Shown in pieces: positions 1-7,373 of a DNA stretch of 10,825 bases. The first letter of the stretch is position 1; every line of letters starts with the position of its first letter. This DNA is from Spirochaetota bacterium (GTDB taxonomy: Bacteria; Spirochaetota; B62-G9): the NCBI GenBank assembly GCA_026990615.1, contig JALXDB010000413.1:1667-12491 (forward strand), in the 5' to 3' direction. A program made the translations under genes and the position numbers. Under the pieces are notes generated by a model. That model saw nothing but the letters and a program-made list of their open reading frames with translations, was not told the DNA's origin and did not search any database.

Positions 1-753
1 CCTGTAATGGCTGCATGGTTAAACAGGGTGCCTGTGATTATCCATGAAAGCGATATTATTCCGGGTCTTGCCACCAGGATAAATTCGAGGTTCGCCGATC
101 TCATATGTGTATCTTTTAGAAAAACAGCTGAGTATTTTTCAGATAAAAAGGTTTTCATTACGGGGAATCCGATAAGACAGTCTATTAAGAATGCCAGTGG
201 TGCCAGAGGCAGGGAGTTTCTTGGATTTGTTAAAGACATGCCCATTGTTTTGGTAATCGGGGGAAGCCTTGGCGCAATGTCAATAAACAGGGCGGTCTGG
301 GAGATGGTGGCAGAGCATAAACTGGATTTCTACCTTGTTCATCAATGTGGTGCTGGAAATCTTAATAGAGATATAACAGCAGCGGGGTACAGGCAGTTTG
401 AGTTTATAAAGGATGAGATGGGGGATGTAATGGCTGCTTCTGACCTTATTGTATCGAGAGCCGGGGCAGGTGCAATATATGAGATTGCATATCTAAAAAA
501 GCCGATGATACTGGTTCCACTACCTAAAAGTAAAAGCAGGGGCGAGCAACTGTTTAATGCAAATTATTTGAAAGAAGGGGGGGCTTCTATTATTATTGAA
601 GATGAAAGATTAAACGGTGACACCCTTTACAGACAGGTAGAGAGACTGGTTAAAAACAAACAGTTGATGAAAGAGATGGGAGAGAATGCTTTTGGTCTGA
701 TTTACCCCGATGGAGACAGAATTATTGCTGACAAAATATTGAATTATTTGTAA
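1..753 (+). CDS. murG: MurG, lipid II-forming N-acetylglucosaminyltransferase (5' end outside the window)
   Basis: The frame is open from the first base, so the gene starts upstream; about 250 C-terminal residues of a family usually near 350 are visible. MurG transfers GlcNAc from UDP-GlcNAc to undecaprenyl-PP-MurNAc-pentapeptide (lipid I) on the inner face of the cytoplasmic membrane, making lipid II for peptidoglycan. Visible family marks, counted from the Met at base 7: HESDxxPG (residues 13-20, the HE[QS] lipid I-side region), TGNPIR (52-57), the GGSLGA loop starting the C-terminal Rossmann domain (85-90), HQCGAGN (112-118), and SRAGAGAIYE with the conserved Glu at 159, followed by ILVPLP and a GEQ..NA segment (179-186) that belong to the UDP-GlcNAc site. 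The HESD and RGEQ variants resemble the Firmicutes-type branch more than the E. coli protein. No neighbouring mur or fts gene is visible, and no clear terminator follows. Confidence 0.93.
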   Translation, partial: PVMAAWLNRVPVIIHESDIIPGLATRINSRFADLICVSFRKTAEYFSDKKVFITGNPIRQSIKNASGARGREFLGFVKDMPIVLVIGGSLGAMSINRAVWEMVAEHKLDFYLVHQCGAGNLNRDITAAGYRQFEFIKDEMGDVMAASDLIVSRAGAGAIYEIAYLKKPMILVPLPKSKSRGEQLFNANYLKEGGASIIIEDERLNGDTLYRQVERLVKNKQLMKEMGENAFGLIYPDGDRIIADKILNYL

Positions 754-778
754 AATACTTGTATAGACGTATGAATGT

Positions 779-807
779 TTGATTTATGCAAAAAGTTTTT
801 ATATATT
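779..807 (+). promoter_or_regulatory. sigma70-type promoter of the aldolase gene
   Basis: TTGATT (779-784) and TATATT (802-807) are separated by exactly 17 bp in an AT-rich setting. Transcription would begin near 814, leaving a short A-rich leader of about 43 nt before the start codon. The same two hexamers at the same spacing occur before the tRNA-Ser gene. Seen by eye only; not a measured start site. Confidence 0.6.
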
Positions 808-844
808 ATTTAGTAGATTTTAATTTACAAACAAAAAACAAATT

Positions 845-851
845 AAGGAGG
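845..851 (+). promoter_or_regulatory. Ribosome binding site of the aldolase gene
   Basis: AAGGAGG, a near-perfect Shine-Dalgarno sequence, ends 5 bases before the ATG at 857. It fixes that start codon. Confidence 0.85.
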
Positions 852-856
852 AAACG

Positions 857-1900
857 ATGATTGATGTAGAAAAACTGCTTGGTGATGAGGCAAAAGACCT
901 TTTAGAGTATAAAGCAAAATTTCCAAAGGAAAAACTGCATTTGCCAGGACCTGATTTTGTAGATAGAGTTTTATATCATACAGACAGGCCTCCTGCAGTT
1001 TTGAGAAACCTCCAGATGGTATTTAATCACGGTAGACTTGCAGGAACCGGTTATCTTTCAATTTTACCGGTTGACCAGGGAATAGAGCATTCAGCCGGCA
1101 GCGCTTTTGCCCCAAATCCGGACTATTTTGACCCTGAAAACATTGTAAAACTGGCAATTGAAGGCGGATGCAATGCTGTAACCTCGACTCTTGGTGTTCT
1201 TGGTGCTGTTGCAAGGAAATATGCCCACAAGATTCCGTTTATCCTTAAGATAAACCACAATGAACTTTTAACATATCCAAACAAATACGATCAGATTCTT
1301 TTTGCCAGCGTGGAACAGGCCTTTAATATGGGTGCGGTTGCAGTTGGTGCGACCGTTTACTTTGGTTCACAGGAGTCGAGCAGGCAGATTCAGGAAATAA
1401 GTGAGGCCTTCGAATACGCCCACAGCCTCGGCATGTTTACGGTTCTATGGGCATACCTCAGAAACAGCGCCTTTAAGAAGGATAAAGATTATCATGTTTC
1501 TGCCGATCTTACAGGTCAGGCCAATCACCTGGGTGTAACTATTCAGGCTGATATCATAAAGCAGAAGCAGGCTGAGAATAATGGTGGATACCTCGCATTG
1601 AACTTCGGAAGAACCCATGAGAAGGTTTATTCAGAGCTGACTTCCGACCATCCAATTGATCTTACGAGATATCAGGTTATCAACTGTTACATGGGAAGGG
1701 CCGGATTAATTAACTCCGGTGGTGCTTCCGGGAAAAATGATCTTGCCCAGGCTGTTAGAACTGCAGTAATAAATAAGAGAGCAGGTGGTATGGGATTAAT
1801 TTCCGGCAGGAAGGCATTTCAGAAACCGATGAAAGAGGGAATTGAGCTTCTCAATGCAATTCAGGACGTATACCTTAACAAGGATATTACAGTAGCATAG
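857..1900 (+). CDS. fbaB: Class I fructose-bisphosphate aldolase, FbaB (DhnA) type
   Basis: This 347-residue protein matches the E. coli FbaB family (about 350 residues) along its whole length. The family cleaves or forms fructose-1,6-bisphosphate with glyceraldehyde-3-phosphate and dihydroxyacetone phosphate through a Schiff-base lysine, without a metal, in cytosolic glycolysis or gluconeogenesis. Recognisable blocks: LPG-DxVDRV near 29-38, RPPAVLRN (44-51), [22 protein letters not shown] (59-80), HNELLTYPN (134-142), [13 protein letters not shown] (154-166), [14 protein letters not shown] (196-209), and ADxIKQKxAENNGGY (231-245), where K235 aligns with the expected Schiff-base lysine. [14 protein letters not shown] (276-289) and [21 protein letters not shown] (301-321) are phosphate-binding regions. 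Start chosen from the strong Shine-Dalgarno. The gene stands alone between its own promoter and terminator. A related 2-amino-3,7-dideoxy-D-threo-hept-6-ulosonate synthase is a less likely reading given the end-to-end FbaB similarity. Confidence 0.95.
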   Translation: MIDVEKLLGDEAKDLLEYKAKFPKEKLHLPGPDFVDRVLYHTDRPPAVLRNLQMVFNHGRLAGTGYLSILPVDQGIEHSAGSAFAPNPDYFDPENIVKLAIEGGCNAVTSTLGVLGAVARKYAHKIPFILKINHNELLTYPNKYDQILFASVEQAFNMGAVAVGATVYFGSQESSRQIQEISEAFEYAHSLGMFTVLWAYLRNSAFKKDKDYHVSADLTGQANHLGVTIQADIIKQKQAENNGGYLALNFGRTHEKVYSELTSDHPIDLTRYQVINCYMGRAGLINSGGASGKNDLAQAVRTAVINKRAGGMGLISGRKAFQKPMKEGIELLNAIQDVYLNKDITVA

Positions 1901-1938
1901 CTTGTAATAAGAAATACAGGGATCGGTAAACTTGAGAG

Positions 1939-1975
1939 AAAAGGCATTCGGTTTTAAAACCGGATGCCTTTTTTA
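1939..1975 (+). terminator. Rho-independent terminator after the aldolase gene
   Basis: A 13-bp stem (1941-1953 with 1958-1970, one U.G pair, TTAA loop) is followed by a T tract beginning inside the right arm and running to 1974. Read on the minus strand the stem is followed by TTTTCTCTC, so it may also stop transcripts arriving from the convergent dehydrogenase gene. Confidence 0.88.
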
Positions 1976-2119
1976 TTGGATATTTATTGATGTTACAGCG
2001 GATGAAGACTTGAGTGTTTATCTGTTGTTTAACAGCGGTGTTAATCCATTTATTTAAAGTATTTAAAGGGAACATAGTTTTAAAACTATTGAATTGTAGG
2101 ATTTTTTCGCGCCTTCGGC

Positions 2120-2158
2120 TTAACTGATATATTTTTTCTGGTATATCACCCGGGTTAA
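2120..2158. repeat. AT-rich imperfect inverted repeat downstream of the dehydrogenase gene
   Basis: TTAACTGATATA (2120-2131) can pair with TATATCA (2142-2148) and, after a 5-nt bulge, GTTAA (2154-2158). It lies in the 210-bp gap between the aldolase terminator and the convergent dehydrogenase gene. It has no T tract on either strand, so it is not a classical terminator. I see no gene in this gap. Confidence 0.35.
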
Positions 2159-2185
2159 ATTGAAGGGAAAGCAGGCTCTAATTTG

Positions 2186-3019
2186 CTATTTTTTTCTGGT
2201 CGGTATTTTGTAATGGGATGTGAGAATAAGGGAAAAGACACTATAGGGAAGCAGTTTTTTAAGAAAAAATACTATCTGCTGTTCTAATGCTCCCGGTGTG
2301 TACCTGAATCTCCTGTGTCGGGATGTTATTATTTTAAATATCTTTTTGGCAATTTTTTCAGGTGGCAGACCTGAAGACTCATCCTTTTCAATTACCTCCA
2401 ATGTTTTTGCAAAACCTTCGCTGTAGGATGTTTTATTTTTATGGCGTTTGATTAATGCCCTGTTTTTGGTAAAAGATGTTGCTATATCGCCCGGCTCTAT
2501 GAGAACGACATCAATGCCAAACTGTTTTACCTCGAGCCGTAGTGCCTCCGAGAGTCCTTCTATTGCGAATTTACTTGCACTGTAAATCCCCTGATACGGG
2601 AGACCTATCTGTCCGGCCATTGAGGCTATGTTTATTATAAGTCCACATCCCTGCTCTCTCATTATGGGCAGAACATTCTGGCATACCCTGATCAGACCGA
2701 AGAAGTTTGTATCGAACTGCCTGTGTATTTCATCTATCGAGGTGTCTTCTATTGCACCTGCAATGCCAATGCCGGCATTGTTGATGAGAACATCGATCCT
2801 GCCTTCTTTGTCGATTATTTCTTTTATTCCATTTTTTACAGAGATGTCGTCGGTAACATCCATTTTAATGGTGCCAAAGTTGTATGAATCCTTTGGATCT
2901 CTGACAGTTCCGTATACTTTAAAACCTCGTTCCGAAAGGTAAGAAGCTGTTGCCCTACCTATACCCGAGGATGTTCCGGTTATTAGAACTACTTTCCTCT
3001 TATTTTTTATCTTTTTCAT
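2186..3019 (-). CDS. Short-chain dehydrogenase/reductase (classical SDR)
   Basis: A 277-residue single-domain NAD(P)-dependent oxidoreductase of the classical SDR family. Residues seen: cofactor loop TGTSSGIG (14-21), D54 after beta-3, NNAG (80-83), catalytic tetrad N105, S133, Y146, K150 (YSASK), and PG after beta-6 (176-177). A basic residue just after beta-2 (R40 in GTVRDP) suggests NADP(H) preference, by family analogy. The C-terminal extension after about 235 is basic and hydrophobic (FFLKKLLPYSVFSLIL), similar to 17-beta-hydroxysteroid or retinol dehydrogenase-like members, and might touch the membrane or a hydrophobic substrate. The substrate cannot be told from sequence. No convincing Shine-Dalgarno precedes the ATG (upstream bases read TAATTTACCAGT), but no better in-frame start exists before the cofactor motif. 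It lies 100 bp downstream of corA and seems to have its own promoter. Confidence 0.9.
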   Translation of the reverse strand: MKKIKNKRKVVLITGTSSGIGRATASYLSERGFKVYGTVRDPKDSYNFGTIKMDVTDDISVKNGIKEIIDKEGRIDVLINNAGIGIAGAIEDTSIDEIHRQFDTNFFGLIRVCQNVLPIMREQGCGLIINIASMAGQIGLPYQGIYSASKFAIEGLSEALRLEVKQFGIDVVLIEPGDIATSFTKNRALIKRHKNKTSYSEGFAKTLEVIEKDESSGLPPEKIAKKIFKIITSRHRRFRYTPGALEQQIVFFLKKLLPYSVFSLILTSHYKIPTRKK

Positions 3020-3045
3020 ACTGGTAAATTATTTTTGTTTGTTAG

Positions 3046-3095
3046 TTTTTGTAAAAGATTTAGATAATTTTATTAGAAGATTAATTTTACAAAAA
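3046..3095. repeat. 11-bp inverted repeat across the dehydrogenase promoter
   Basis: TTTTTGTAAAA (3046-3056) and TTTTACAAAAA (3085-3095) are perfect reverse complements with a 28-bp spacer. The second arm covers the -10 hexamer and the first lies in the untranslated leader, a layout compatible with paired operator half-sites. The region is very AT rich, so chance is a real alternative. Confidence 0.35.
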
Positions 3096-3111
3096 AAATC
3101 GAAAATTTCAA
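3084..3111 (-). promoter_or_regulatory. Candidate promoter of the dehydrogenase gene
   Basis: On the minus strand TTGAAA (3111-3106) and TAAAAT (3089-3084) are spaced by 16 bp, each matching the sigma70 consensus at 5 of 6 positions. Transcription would start near 3077, giving a leader of about 57 nt. It begins only 9 bp after the corA stop codon, so the dehydrogenase may be expressed independently of corA. Confidence 0.5.
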
Positions 3112-3119
3112 TAGATAAT

Positions 3120-4055
3120 TTACAGCCATTTTCTATTTTTGAAGAGTATAATCCCGATTATCGTAAGAATAAGCGAGATTACCATTGTTATTAAAAATGC
3201 GTGGGGTGAGTTTTGAAATGGCAGTTTAATATTCATTCCGTAGATGCTTGCAATTAATGTTGGAAGCATAAGGATTATGGTTATCGATGTTAGAAATTTC
3301 ATCACCACATTTAAATTGTTAGAAATTACCGAGGCAAAGGCATCCATCATTCCGCTTAATATGTTGCTGTATATGTTGGCCATTTCAATGGCCTGTTTAT
3401 TTTCAATTATTACATCATCCAAAAGTTCCTGATCCTCCTCGTTCATCTTCAATATATCGGTTCTCTGAAGTCTTTCCATCATAAACTCGTTGGATCTCAG
3501 CGAGGTGGTAAAATAAACCAGGCTCTTCTCTATGCTTAGAAGACGTATTAATTCTTCATTTTTCATGGATTTATGAAGTTCCTTCTCAATTATATCCGTT
3601 CTTTTATCTATCTCTCTTAGATACTTAAGGTAGAGGGATGCGGTTTTTAAAAATATAAGCAGTAGAAAGTGGTTCTTCTCGGTTGTTTTAAATCTTTTTG
3701 TTTTATCGTGTATAAAATCCGAAAAAATTCTAGTCTTATGAGGGGATATTGTTATTACATACTCCTCTGTAAATATTACACCCAGAGGTATGGTTATAAA
3801 GGGATTTTCCTCGTTGTTTTTATCATAGTATGGTATTCTTAAAATTGTCATTGTAATTTCATCTTCAATTTCAACCCTTGCCCTTTCATCTATATCAAGA
3901 GGATATGTAATAAACTCTTTTGGTACCTTGGTGGTTTCGCTTAAATATTCAATCTCTTCTTCTGATGGATTTATTACATTGATCCAGCAACCAGGTTTAA
4001 GTGAATCCAGTTTTTCTATCTGATTGCCCTCTTCTTTGTAGTATATATCGATCAT
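3120..4055 (-). CDS. corA: CorA-family magnesium/divalent cation transport protein
   Basis: A 311-residue member of the CorA (MIT) family, which forms homopentameric Mg2+ channels in the cytoplasmic membrane gated by intracellular Mg2+. An N-terminal alpha/beta cytosolic domain (about 1-135, with WINVINPS at 24-31 and ISPHKTR at 103-109) is followed by the long helical stalk (about 135-250) and two membrane segments near the C-terminus, about 253-273 and 286-305. The signature YGMN selectivity motif stands at 272-275, directly after the first segment, and the protein ends in a short basic tail (KNRKWL), as is typical. GGAGG ends 5 bases upstream of the ATG. Mg2+ versus Co2+/Ni2+/Zn2+ preference, and import versus efflux, cannot be decided from sequence. 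It is transcribed away from valS, and the dehydrogenase gene follows it. Confidence 0.95.
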   Translation of the reverse strand: MIDIYYKEEGNQIEKLDSLKPGCWINVINPSEEEIEYLSETTKVPKEFITYPLDIDERARVEIEDEITMTILRIPYYDKNNEENPFITIPLGVIFTEEYVITISPHKTRIFSDFIHDKTKRFKTTEKNHFLLLIFLKTASLYLKYLREIDKRTDIIEKELHKSMKNEELIRLLSIEKSLVYFTTSLRSNEFMMERLQRTDILKMNEEDQELLDDVIIENKQAIEMANIYSNILSGMMDAFASVISNNLNVVMKFLTSITIILMLPTLIASIYGMNIKLPFQNSPHAFLITMVISLILTIIGIILFKNRKWL

Positions 4056-4060
4056 TATTT

Positions 4061-4065
4061 CCTCC
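4061..4065 (-). promoter_or_regulatory. Ribosome binding site of corA
   Basis: GGAGG on the minus strand, 5 bases from the ATG; it supports the start at 4055. Confidence 0.8.
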
Positions 4066-4094
4066 GGTTATTGTATTGCCAGTATCTTCCTAAC

Positions 4095-4113
4095 CAAGAT
4101 AATAGTTATCTTG
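4095..4113. promoter_or_regulatory. 19-bp palindrome, candidate operator between corA and valS
   Basis: CAAGATAA-TAG-TTATCTTG is a perfect 8-bp inverted repeat with a 3-bp centre, 39 bp upstream of the corA start. On the minus strand it contains TATTAT (4104-4099), the best available corA -10 element, although the matching -35 is poor. A palindrome over a -10 is the usual place for a repressor site. The sequence resembles a metal-regulator box only loosely (GATAAT..TTATC), so no regulator is assigned. Confidence 0.45.
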
Positions 4114-4205
4114 CAATCTTTAAATATTTTTATTTTTAAATGCTTATTTATTCATGATATTGGGTGTTGAAGAATTGGTGGTTTTCGCATTACTTCTATA
4201 AAAAT

Positions 4206-4234
4206 TTGACTGGATTACAATTGTTAGTTATGTT
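4206..4234 (+). promoter_or_regulatory. sigma70-type promoter of valS
   Basis: TTGACT (4206-4211) and TATGTT (4229-4234) are spaced by 17 bp, with predicted start near 4241 and a leader of only about 40 nt. That leaves no room for a T-box leader, a common valS control in Firmicutes. A weaker alternative, TTGGTG (4175-4180) with TATAAA (4197-4202) at 16 bp, lies just upstream. Confidence 0.55.
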
Positions 4235-4266
4235 TTTCCAAATTTTACTGAGAAATTAAACAATGT

Positions 4267-4272
4267 AGAGGA
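4267..4272 (+). promoter_or_regulatory. Ribosome binding site of valS
   Basis: AGAGGA ends 9 bases before the ATG at 4282. A second in-frame ATG at 4288 would be 15 bases away, so the first is preferred. Confidence 0.65.
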
Positions 4273-4281
4273 AGATATACC

Positions 4282-6921
4282 ATGGAGATGGACAAAGTTT
4301 ACAACCCCAAAACTATCGAGGATAAATGGTATAAATTCTGGGAGAGTAAGAAGTTTTTCCATTCGGAAGTAGATCCTGAGAAAAAACCCTTTACAATAGT
4401 TATACCTCCTCCGAACGTAACCGGTGTTCTTCATATGGGGCATGGATTGAATAATACTATTCAGGACATTCTGATTAGATGGAAGCGGATGCAGGGTTAC
4501 AACACTCTCTGGCTTCCAGGGACTGACCATGCAGGTATAGCAACACAGAATGTTGTTGAACGCCAGCTTGCAAAAGAAGGTAAAACCAGACATGATGTGG
4601 GAAGGGAAGAGTTTGTAAAACTTGTCTGGAAGTGGAAGGAGAAGTACGGTTCTACGATTATCAATCAGCTTAAAAAATTAGGGGCAAGCTGTGATTGGGA
4701 TCGTGAAAGATTTACTATGGATGAGGGCCTGTCGAGGGCAGTTAAAGAGGTCTTCGTTAGATTATTTGATGAGGGGCTTATTTACAGGGGAAAGTACATT
4801 ATAAACTGGTGCCCGAGGTGTCAGACTGCCCTTGCTGATGAGGAAGTTGAGCATGAACCTGAAAAGGGATATCTGTACTACATAAAGTACCCCTTCAAGG
4901 ATGAAGAAGGAGGTTTGATCGTTGCAACCACAAGACCTGAAACAATGCTGGGAGATACCGCAGTTGCTGTAAATCCATCTGATAGCAGATATAAAAAGTA
5001 TATAGGCAGGAAGGTCATTTTGCCTCTAGTTGAAAGAGAGATACCCGTTATTGCTGACGATTATGTTGACCCTGAATTTGGCACAGGAGTTGTTAAGATA
5101 ACTCCGGCTCATGACCCGAACGATTTTGAGGTAGGTTTAAGGCATAATTTAGAGCAGGTGAATATTTTTAATATAGATGCAACTATAAATGAAAACGGTA
5201 TCTCTGAATGCCTCGGTATGGATAGATACGAATGCCGCGAGGTTGTAATCGAGGAACTTAAAAAGAGAGAGCTGCTTGTGAAGGTGGAGCCCCATGAACA
5301 TGAGGTTGGCCATTGCTATAGATGCCATACTGTTGTTGAACCATGGCTTTCGGAACAGTGGTTTGTTAAGATGAAGCCCCTGGCCGAACCTGCTATAAAG
5401 GTTGTTGAGGAAGGGAAGATAAAATTCTTCCCGGAGAGATGGAAAAAGGTCTATATGAACTGGATGGAGAATATAAGGGACTGGTGTATTAGCCGTCAGA
5501 TATGGTGGGGCCACAGGATACCTGTCTACTACTGTGATGAATGCGGCAATACATTTGCCCGGAGCGACGACCCCGATAAATGTCCCAAATGTGGGAGTAA
5601 AAAAATAAGGCAGGATGAAGATGTTCTTGACACATGGTTTTCTTCGCAACTGTGGCCTTTTTCCACCCTCGGATGGCCTGAAAACACTCCGGAGCTGGAA
5701 TACTACTATCCGACCGATGTGCTTGTGACAGACCCAGGTATTCTATTTTTCTGGGTTGCCAGAATGATAATGAGCGGTTTAAAGTTTATGAGTGAAATCC
5801 CCTTCCGGGATGTATTTATTCACGGGGTTGTGATGGATGCACAGGGGAGAAAGATGAGCAAGTCTCTTGGAAATGGCATCGATCCAATAGAGGTTATAGA
5901 GAAATACGGTGCAGATGCCATGAGATATACAATCGTAAATATAACTCCTCTGGGGCAGAATCTTCTTCTTTCAATGGATAAGTTCGAGATAGGCGCCAGG
6001 TTTGCCAATAAAATCTGGAATGCCTCAAGGTATATACTTTCAAATATCGGTGATCTTGAAATAAGGGATATCAGAAGCCTAAATTTAGACCCTGCGGATA
6101 GGTGGATCCTCAGCAGGCTAAATAGGACCGTCAGGTCTATGAATGAGTATCTTGAAAAGTACAGGCTAAATGATGCATCATCTATCATATACGAATTCTT
6201 CTGGCATGAATTCTGTGACTGGTATATAGAAATATCAAAAGTTAATCTCTACGGTGATGATGAGGAGGATAGGATCAGGGTGGCTTCGATGCTCGTGCAT
6301 GTACTGGATAAATCTTTGAGGTTGCTACATCCCTTTATGCCTTTTATTACAGAAGAGATCTGGCAGAGACTACCGATCAAAAAGGAAAAAGAAAGTATAA
6401 TGGTGTCAAAATACCCCGAATATGATGAGAGTATGGTGAACGAGCAGAGCGAGAACGAGATAGATATACTCAAAGATTTAGTATACAATATCAGAAACAT
6501 AAGAGGAGAAATGCACGTTCCTCCAGAGGTTAAAGCGGATGTTTTAATTAAAACAGGTGAGGAGGAAGTCGTAAAGGTAGTTGAATCGATGATGGAGATC
6601 ATAAAATTTCTTGCAAGAGTGAAGCAGATAGAATGTGGGGCAAACTTGACCAAGCCGTCCGGAAGTGCTACTGCTGTGGGGAAGGGATACGAGGTGTATA
6701 TCCCACTCAGGGATATTATAGACCTTGATATGGAGAAAAAGAGGCTTGAAAAGGAGATAGAAAAGCTGGAGAAGGAGCTTGAAAAAAGCCATAAAAAACT
6801 GATGAATGAAAATTTTATAAAAAAGGCACCGGAGAGTGTAATAGATAAGGAAAAAGAGAAGTACAATACCTATAAAGAGAAGATCGAGAAGCTAAATTTG
6901 GTTTTAGAGGGATTAAAATAG
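4282..6921 (+). CDS. valS: Valyl-tRNA synthetase (ValRS)
   Basis: An 879-residue class Ia synthetase that charges tRNA-Val and hydrolyses mischarged Thr. In order: catalytic-domain entry PPPNVTGVLHMGH (42-54, HIGH equivalent HMGH 51-54), LPGTDHAGIATQ (78-89), WCPRCQTALADEEVEHE (176-192), the CP1 editing domain (about 193-345) with ATTRPETMLGDTAV (215-228) and GTGVVKITPAHDPNDFEVG (267-285), a catalytic-domain zinc knuckle (C418, C421, C434, C437), DTWFSSxLWPFSTLGW (450-465), KMSKS (524-528), the alpha-helical anticodon-binding domain (about 600-750, DWYIE and HPFMPFITEEIWQ visible), and the C-terminal coiled coil (about 812-879) characteristic of ValRS rather than IleRS or LeuRS. Length is normal. 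Odd point: 483-491 reads TDPGILFFW where ValRS usually has TGxDIxFxW. It probably heads the transcript carrying the next two genes. Confidence 0.97.
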   Translation: MEMDKVYNPKTIEDKWYKFWESKKFFHSEVDPEKKPFTIVIPPPNVTGVLHMGHGLNNTIQDILIRWKRMQGYNTLWLPGTDHAGIATQNVVERQLAKEGKTRHDVGREEFVKLVWKWKEKYGSTIINQLKKLGASCDWDRERFTMDEGLSRAVKEVFVRLFDEGLIYRGKYIINWCPRCQTALADEEVEHEPEKGYLYYIKYPFKDEEGGLIVATTRPETMLGDTAVAVNPSDSRYKKYIGRKVILPLVEREIPVIADDYVDPEFGTGVVKITPAHDPNDFEVGLRHNLEQVNIFNIDATINENGISECLGMDRYECREVVIEELKKRELLVKVEPHEHEVGHCYRCHTVVEPWLSEQWFVKMKPLAEPAIKVVEEGKIKFFPERWKKVYMNWMENIRDWCISRQIWWGHRIPVYYCDECGNTFARSDDPDKCPKCGSKKIRQDEDVLDTWFSSQLWPFSTLGWPENTPELEYYYPTDVLVTDPGILFFWVARMIMSGLKFMSEIPFRDVFIHGVVMDAQGRKMSKSLGNGIDPIEVIEKYGADAMRYTIVNITPLGQNLLLSMDKFEIGARFANKIWNASRYILSNIGDLEIRDIRSLNLDPADRWILSRLNRTVRSMNEYLEKYRLNDASSIIYEFFWHEFCDWYIEISKVNLYGDDEEDRIRVASMLVHVLDKSLRLLHPFMPFITEEIWQRLPIKKEKESIMVSKYPEYDESMVNEQSENEIDILKDLVYNIRNIRGEMHVPPEVKADVLIKTGEEEVVKVVESMMEIIKFLARVKQIECGANLTKPSGSATAVGKGYEVYIPLRDIIDLDMEKKRLEKEIEKLEKELEKSHKKLMNENFIKKAPESVIDKEKEKYNTYKEKIEKLNLVLEGLK

Positions 6922-6968
6922 CGGCAGGGAGAGCTCAGATTTTAAAATATTAATCCGGGGGCAGCGCT

Positions 6969-7373
6969 ATGATTATTGCAGTTATAGTTATACTGGGTTT
7001 TATTATTCTTATTATCCTGTTAAAAAGATACAGGCTGGCCAGACTTCCGGAATTTCTGCGGGATAAGAATGTTACCAGATACAAAGATATAATAACCGAT
7101 AGAGATGTATATGTTGCATCCTACAAGGATAAAGAGTCCAAAAAGTATATTACCATGGCCTATTTCGCTGATGATGAAACGGTATGTAAAATGGCTATAT
7201 TTAAAGAACCCTACGGTTTTATGATGTATGAAAATGGAAAGCTTTCTGTGGTTCCCAAGGGATACGTAATTGGCCTTCTTGAGAGGCTGGGAAAAATAAA
7301 ATCCAACAGAAACAAAAATGAAGAAATCAGTGATCGAGAATCAGAAAAGGCAGATGAGGATAGTAAAGTTTAG
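6969..7373 (+). CDS. Small single-pass membrane protein of unknown function
   Basis: I do not recognise this 134-residue protein. It opens with an uninterrupted hydrophobic segment (about 1-18, MIIAVIVILGFIILIILL) followed at once by KRYRLAR, so by the positive-inside rule the bulk would face the cytoplasm. Residues about 38-112 look like a small alpha/beta domain (DVYVASYKD, KYITMAYFADDE, MAIFKEPYGFMMYENGKLSVVP), and the last 20 or so residues are charged and probably disordered. No signal-peptidase or lipobox site is seen. The start is the first Met of the frame, with a purine-rich GGGGG (6957-6961) as a weak Shine-Dalgarno. It follows valS by 47 bp with no promoter or terminator evident between, and its 3' end overlaps the next gene, so the two are probably translationally coupled. 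Confidence 0.75.
   Translation: MIIAVIVILGFIILIILLKRYRLARLPEFLRDKNVTRYKDIITDRDVYVASYKDKESKKYITMAYFADDETVCKMAIFKEPYGFMMYENGKLSVVPKGYVIGLLERLGKIKSNRNKNEEISDRESEKADEDSKV

Noticed and set aside
1887..2075. 62-codon minus-strand open frame
   Set aside because: Crosses the aldolase terminator hairpin and the aldolase 3' end, and has no Shine-Dalgarno.
2130..2200. Direct repeat of a TTTTTTCTGGT-like string (about 2132-2142 and 2189-2200)
   Set aside because: Short and dominated by T runs; one copy is simply the end of the dehydrogenase coding sequence.
4235..4281. T-box riboswitch before valS
   Set aside because: The predicted leader is about 40 nt and contains no T-box consensus or terminator.
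4228..4593. 121-codon minus-strand open frame over the valS start
   Set aside because: Antisense to conserved valS codons including HMGH; no recognisable product.
5149..5649. 166-codon minus-strand open frame
   Set aside because: Antisense of the valS editing and zinc regions; valS is certain here and the product resembles nothing.
6249..6866. 205-codon minus-strand open frame
   Set aside because: Lies wholly inside valS. Its Ser/Phe-rich product is the antisense image of the Lys/Glu-rich coiled coil, with no start signal.
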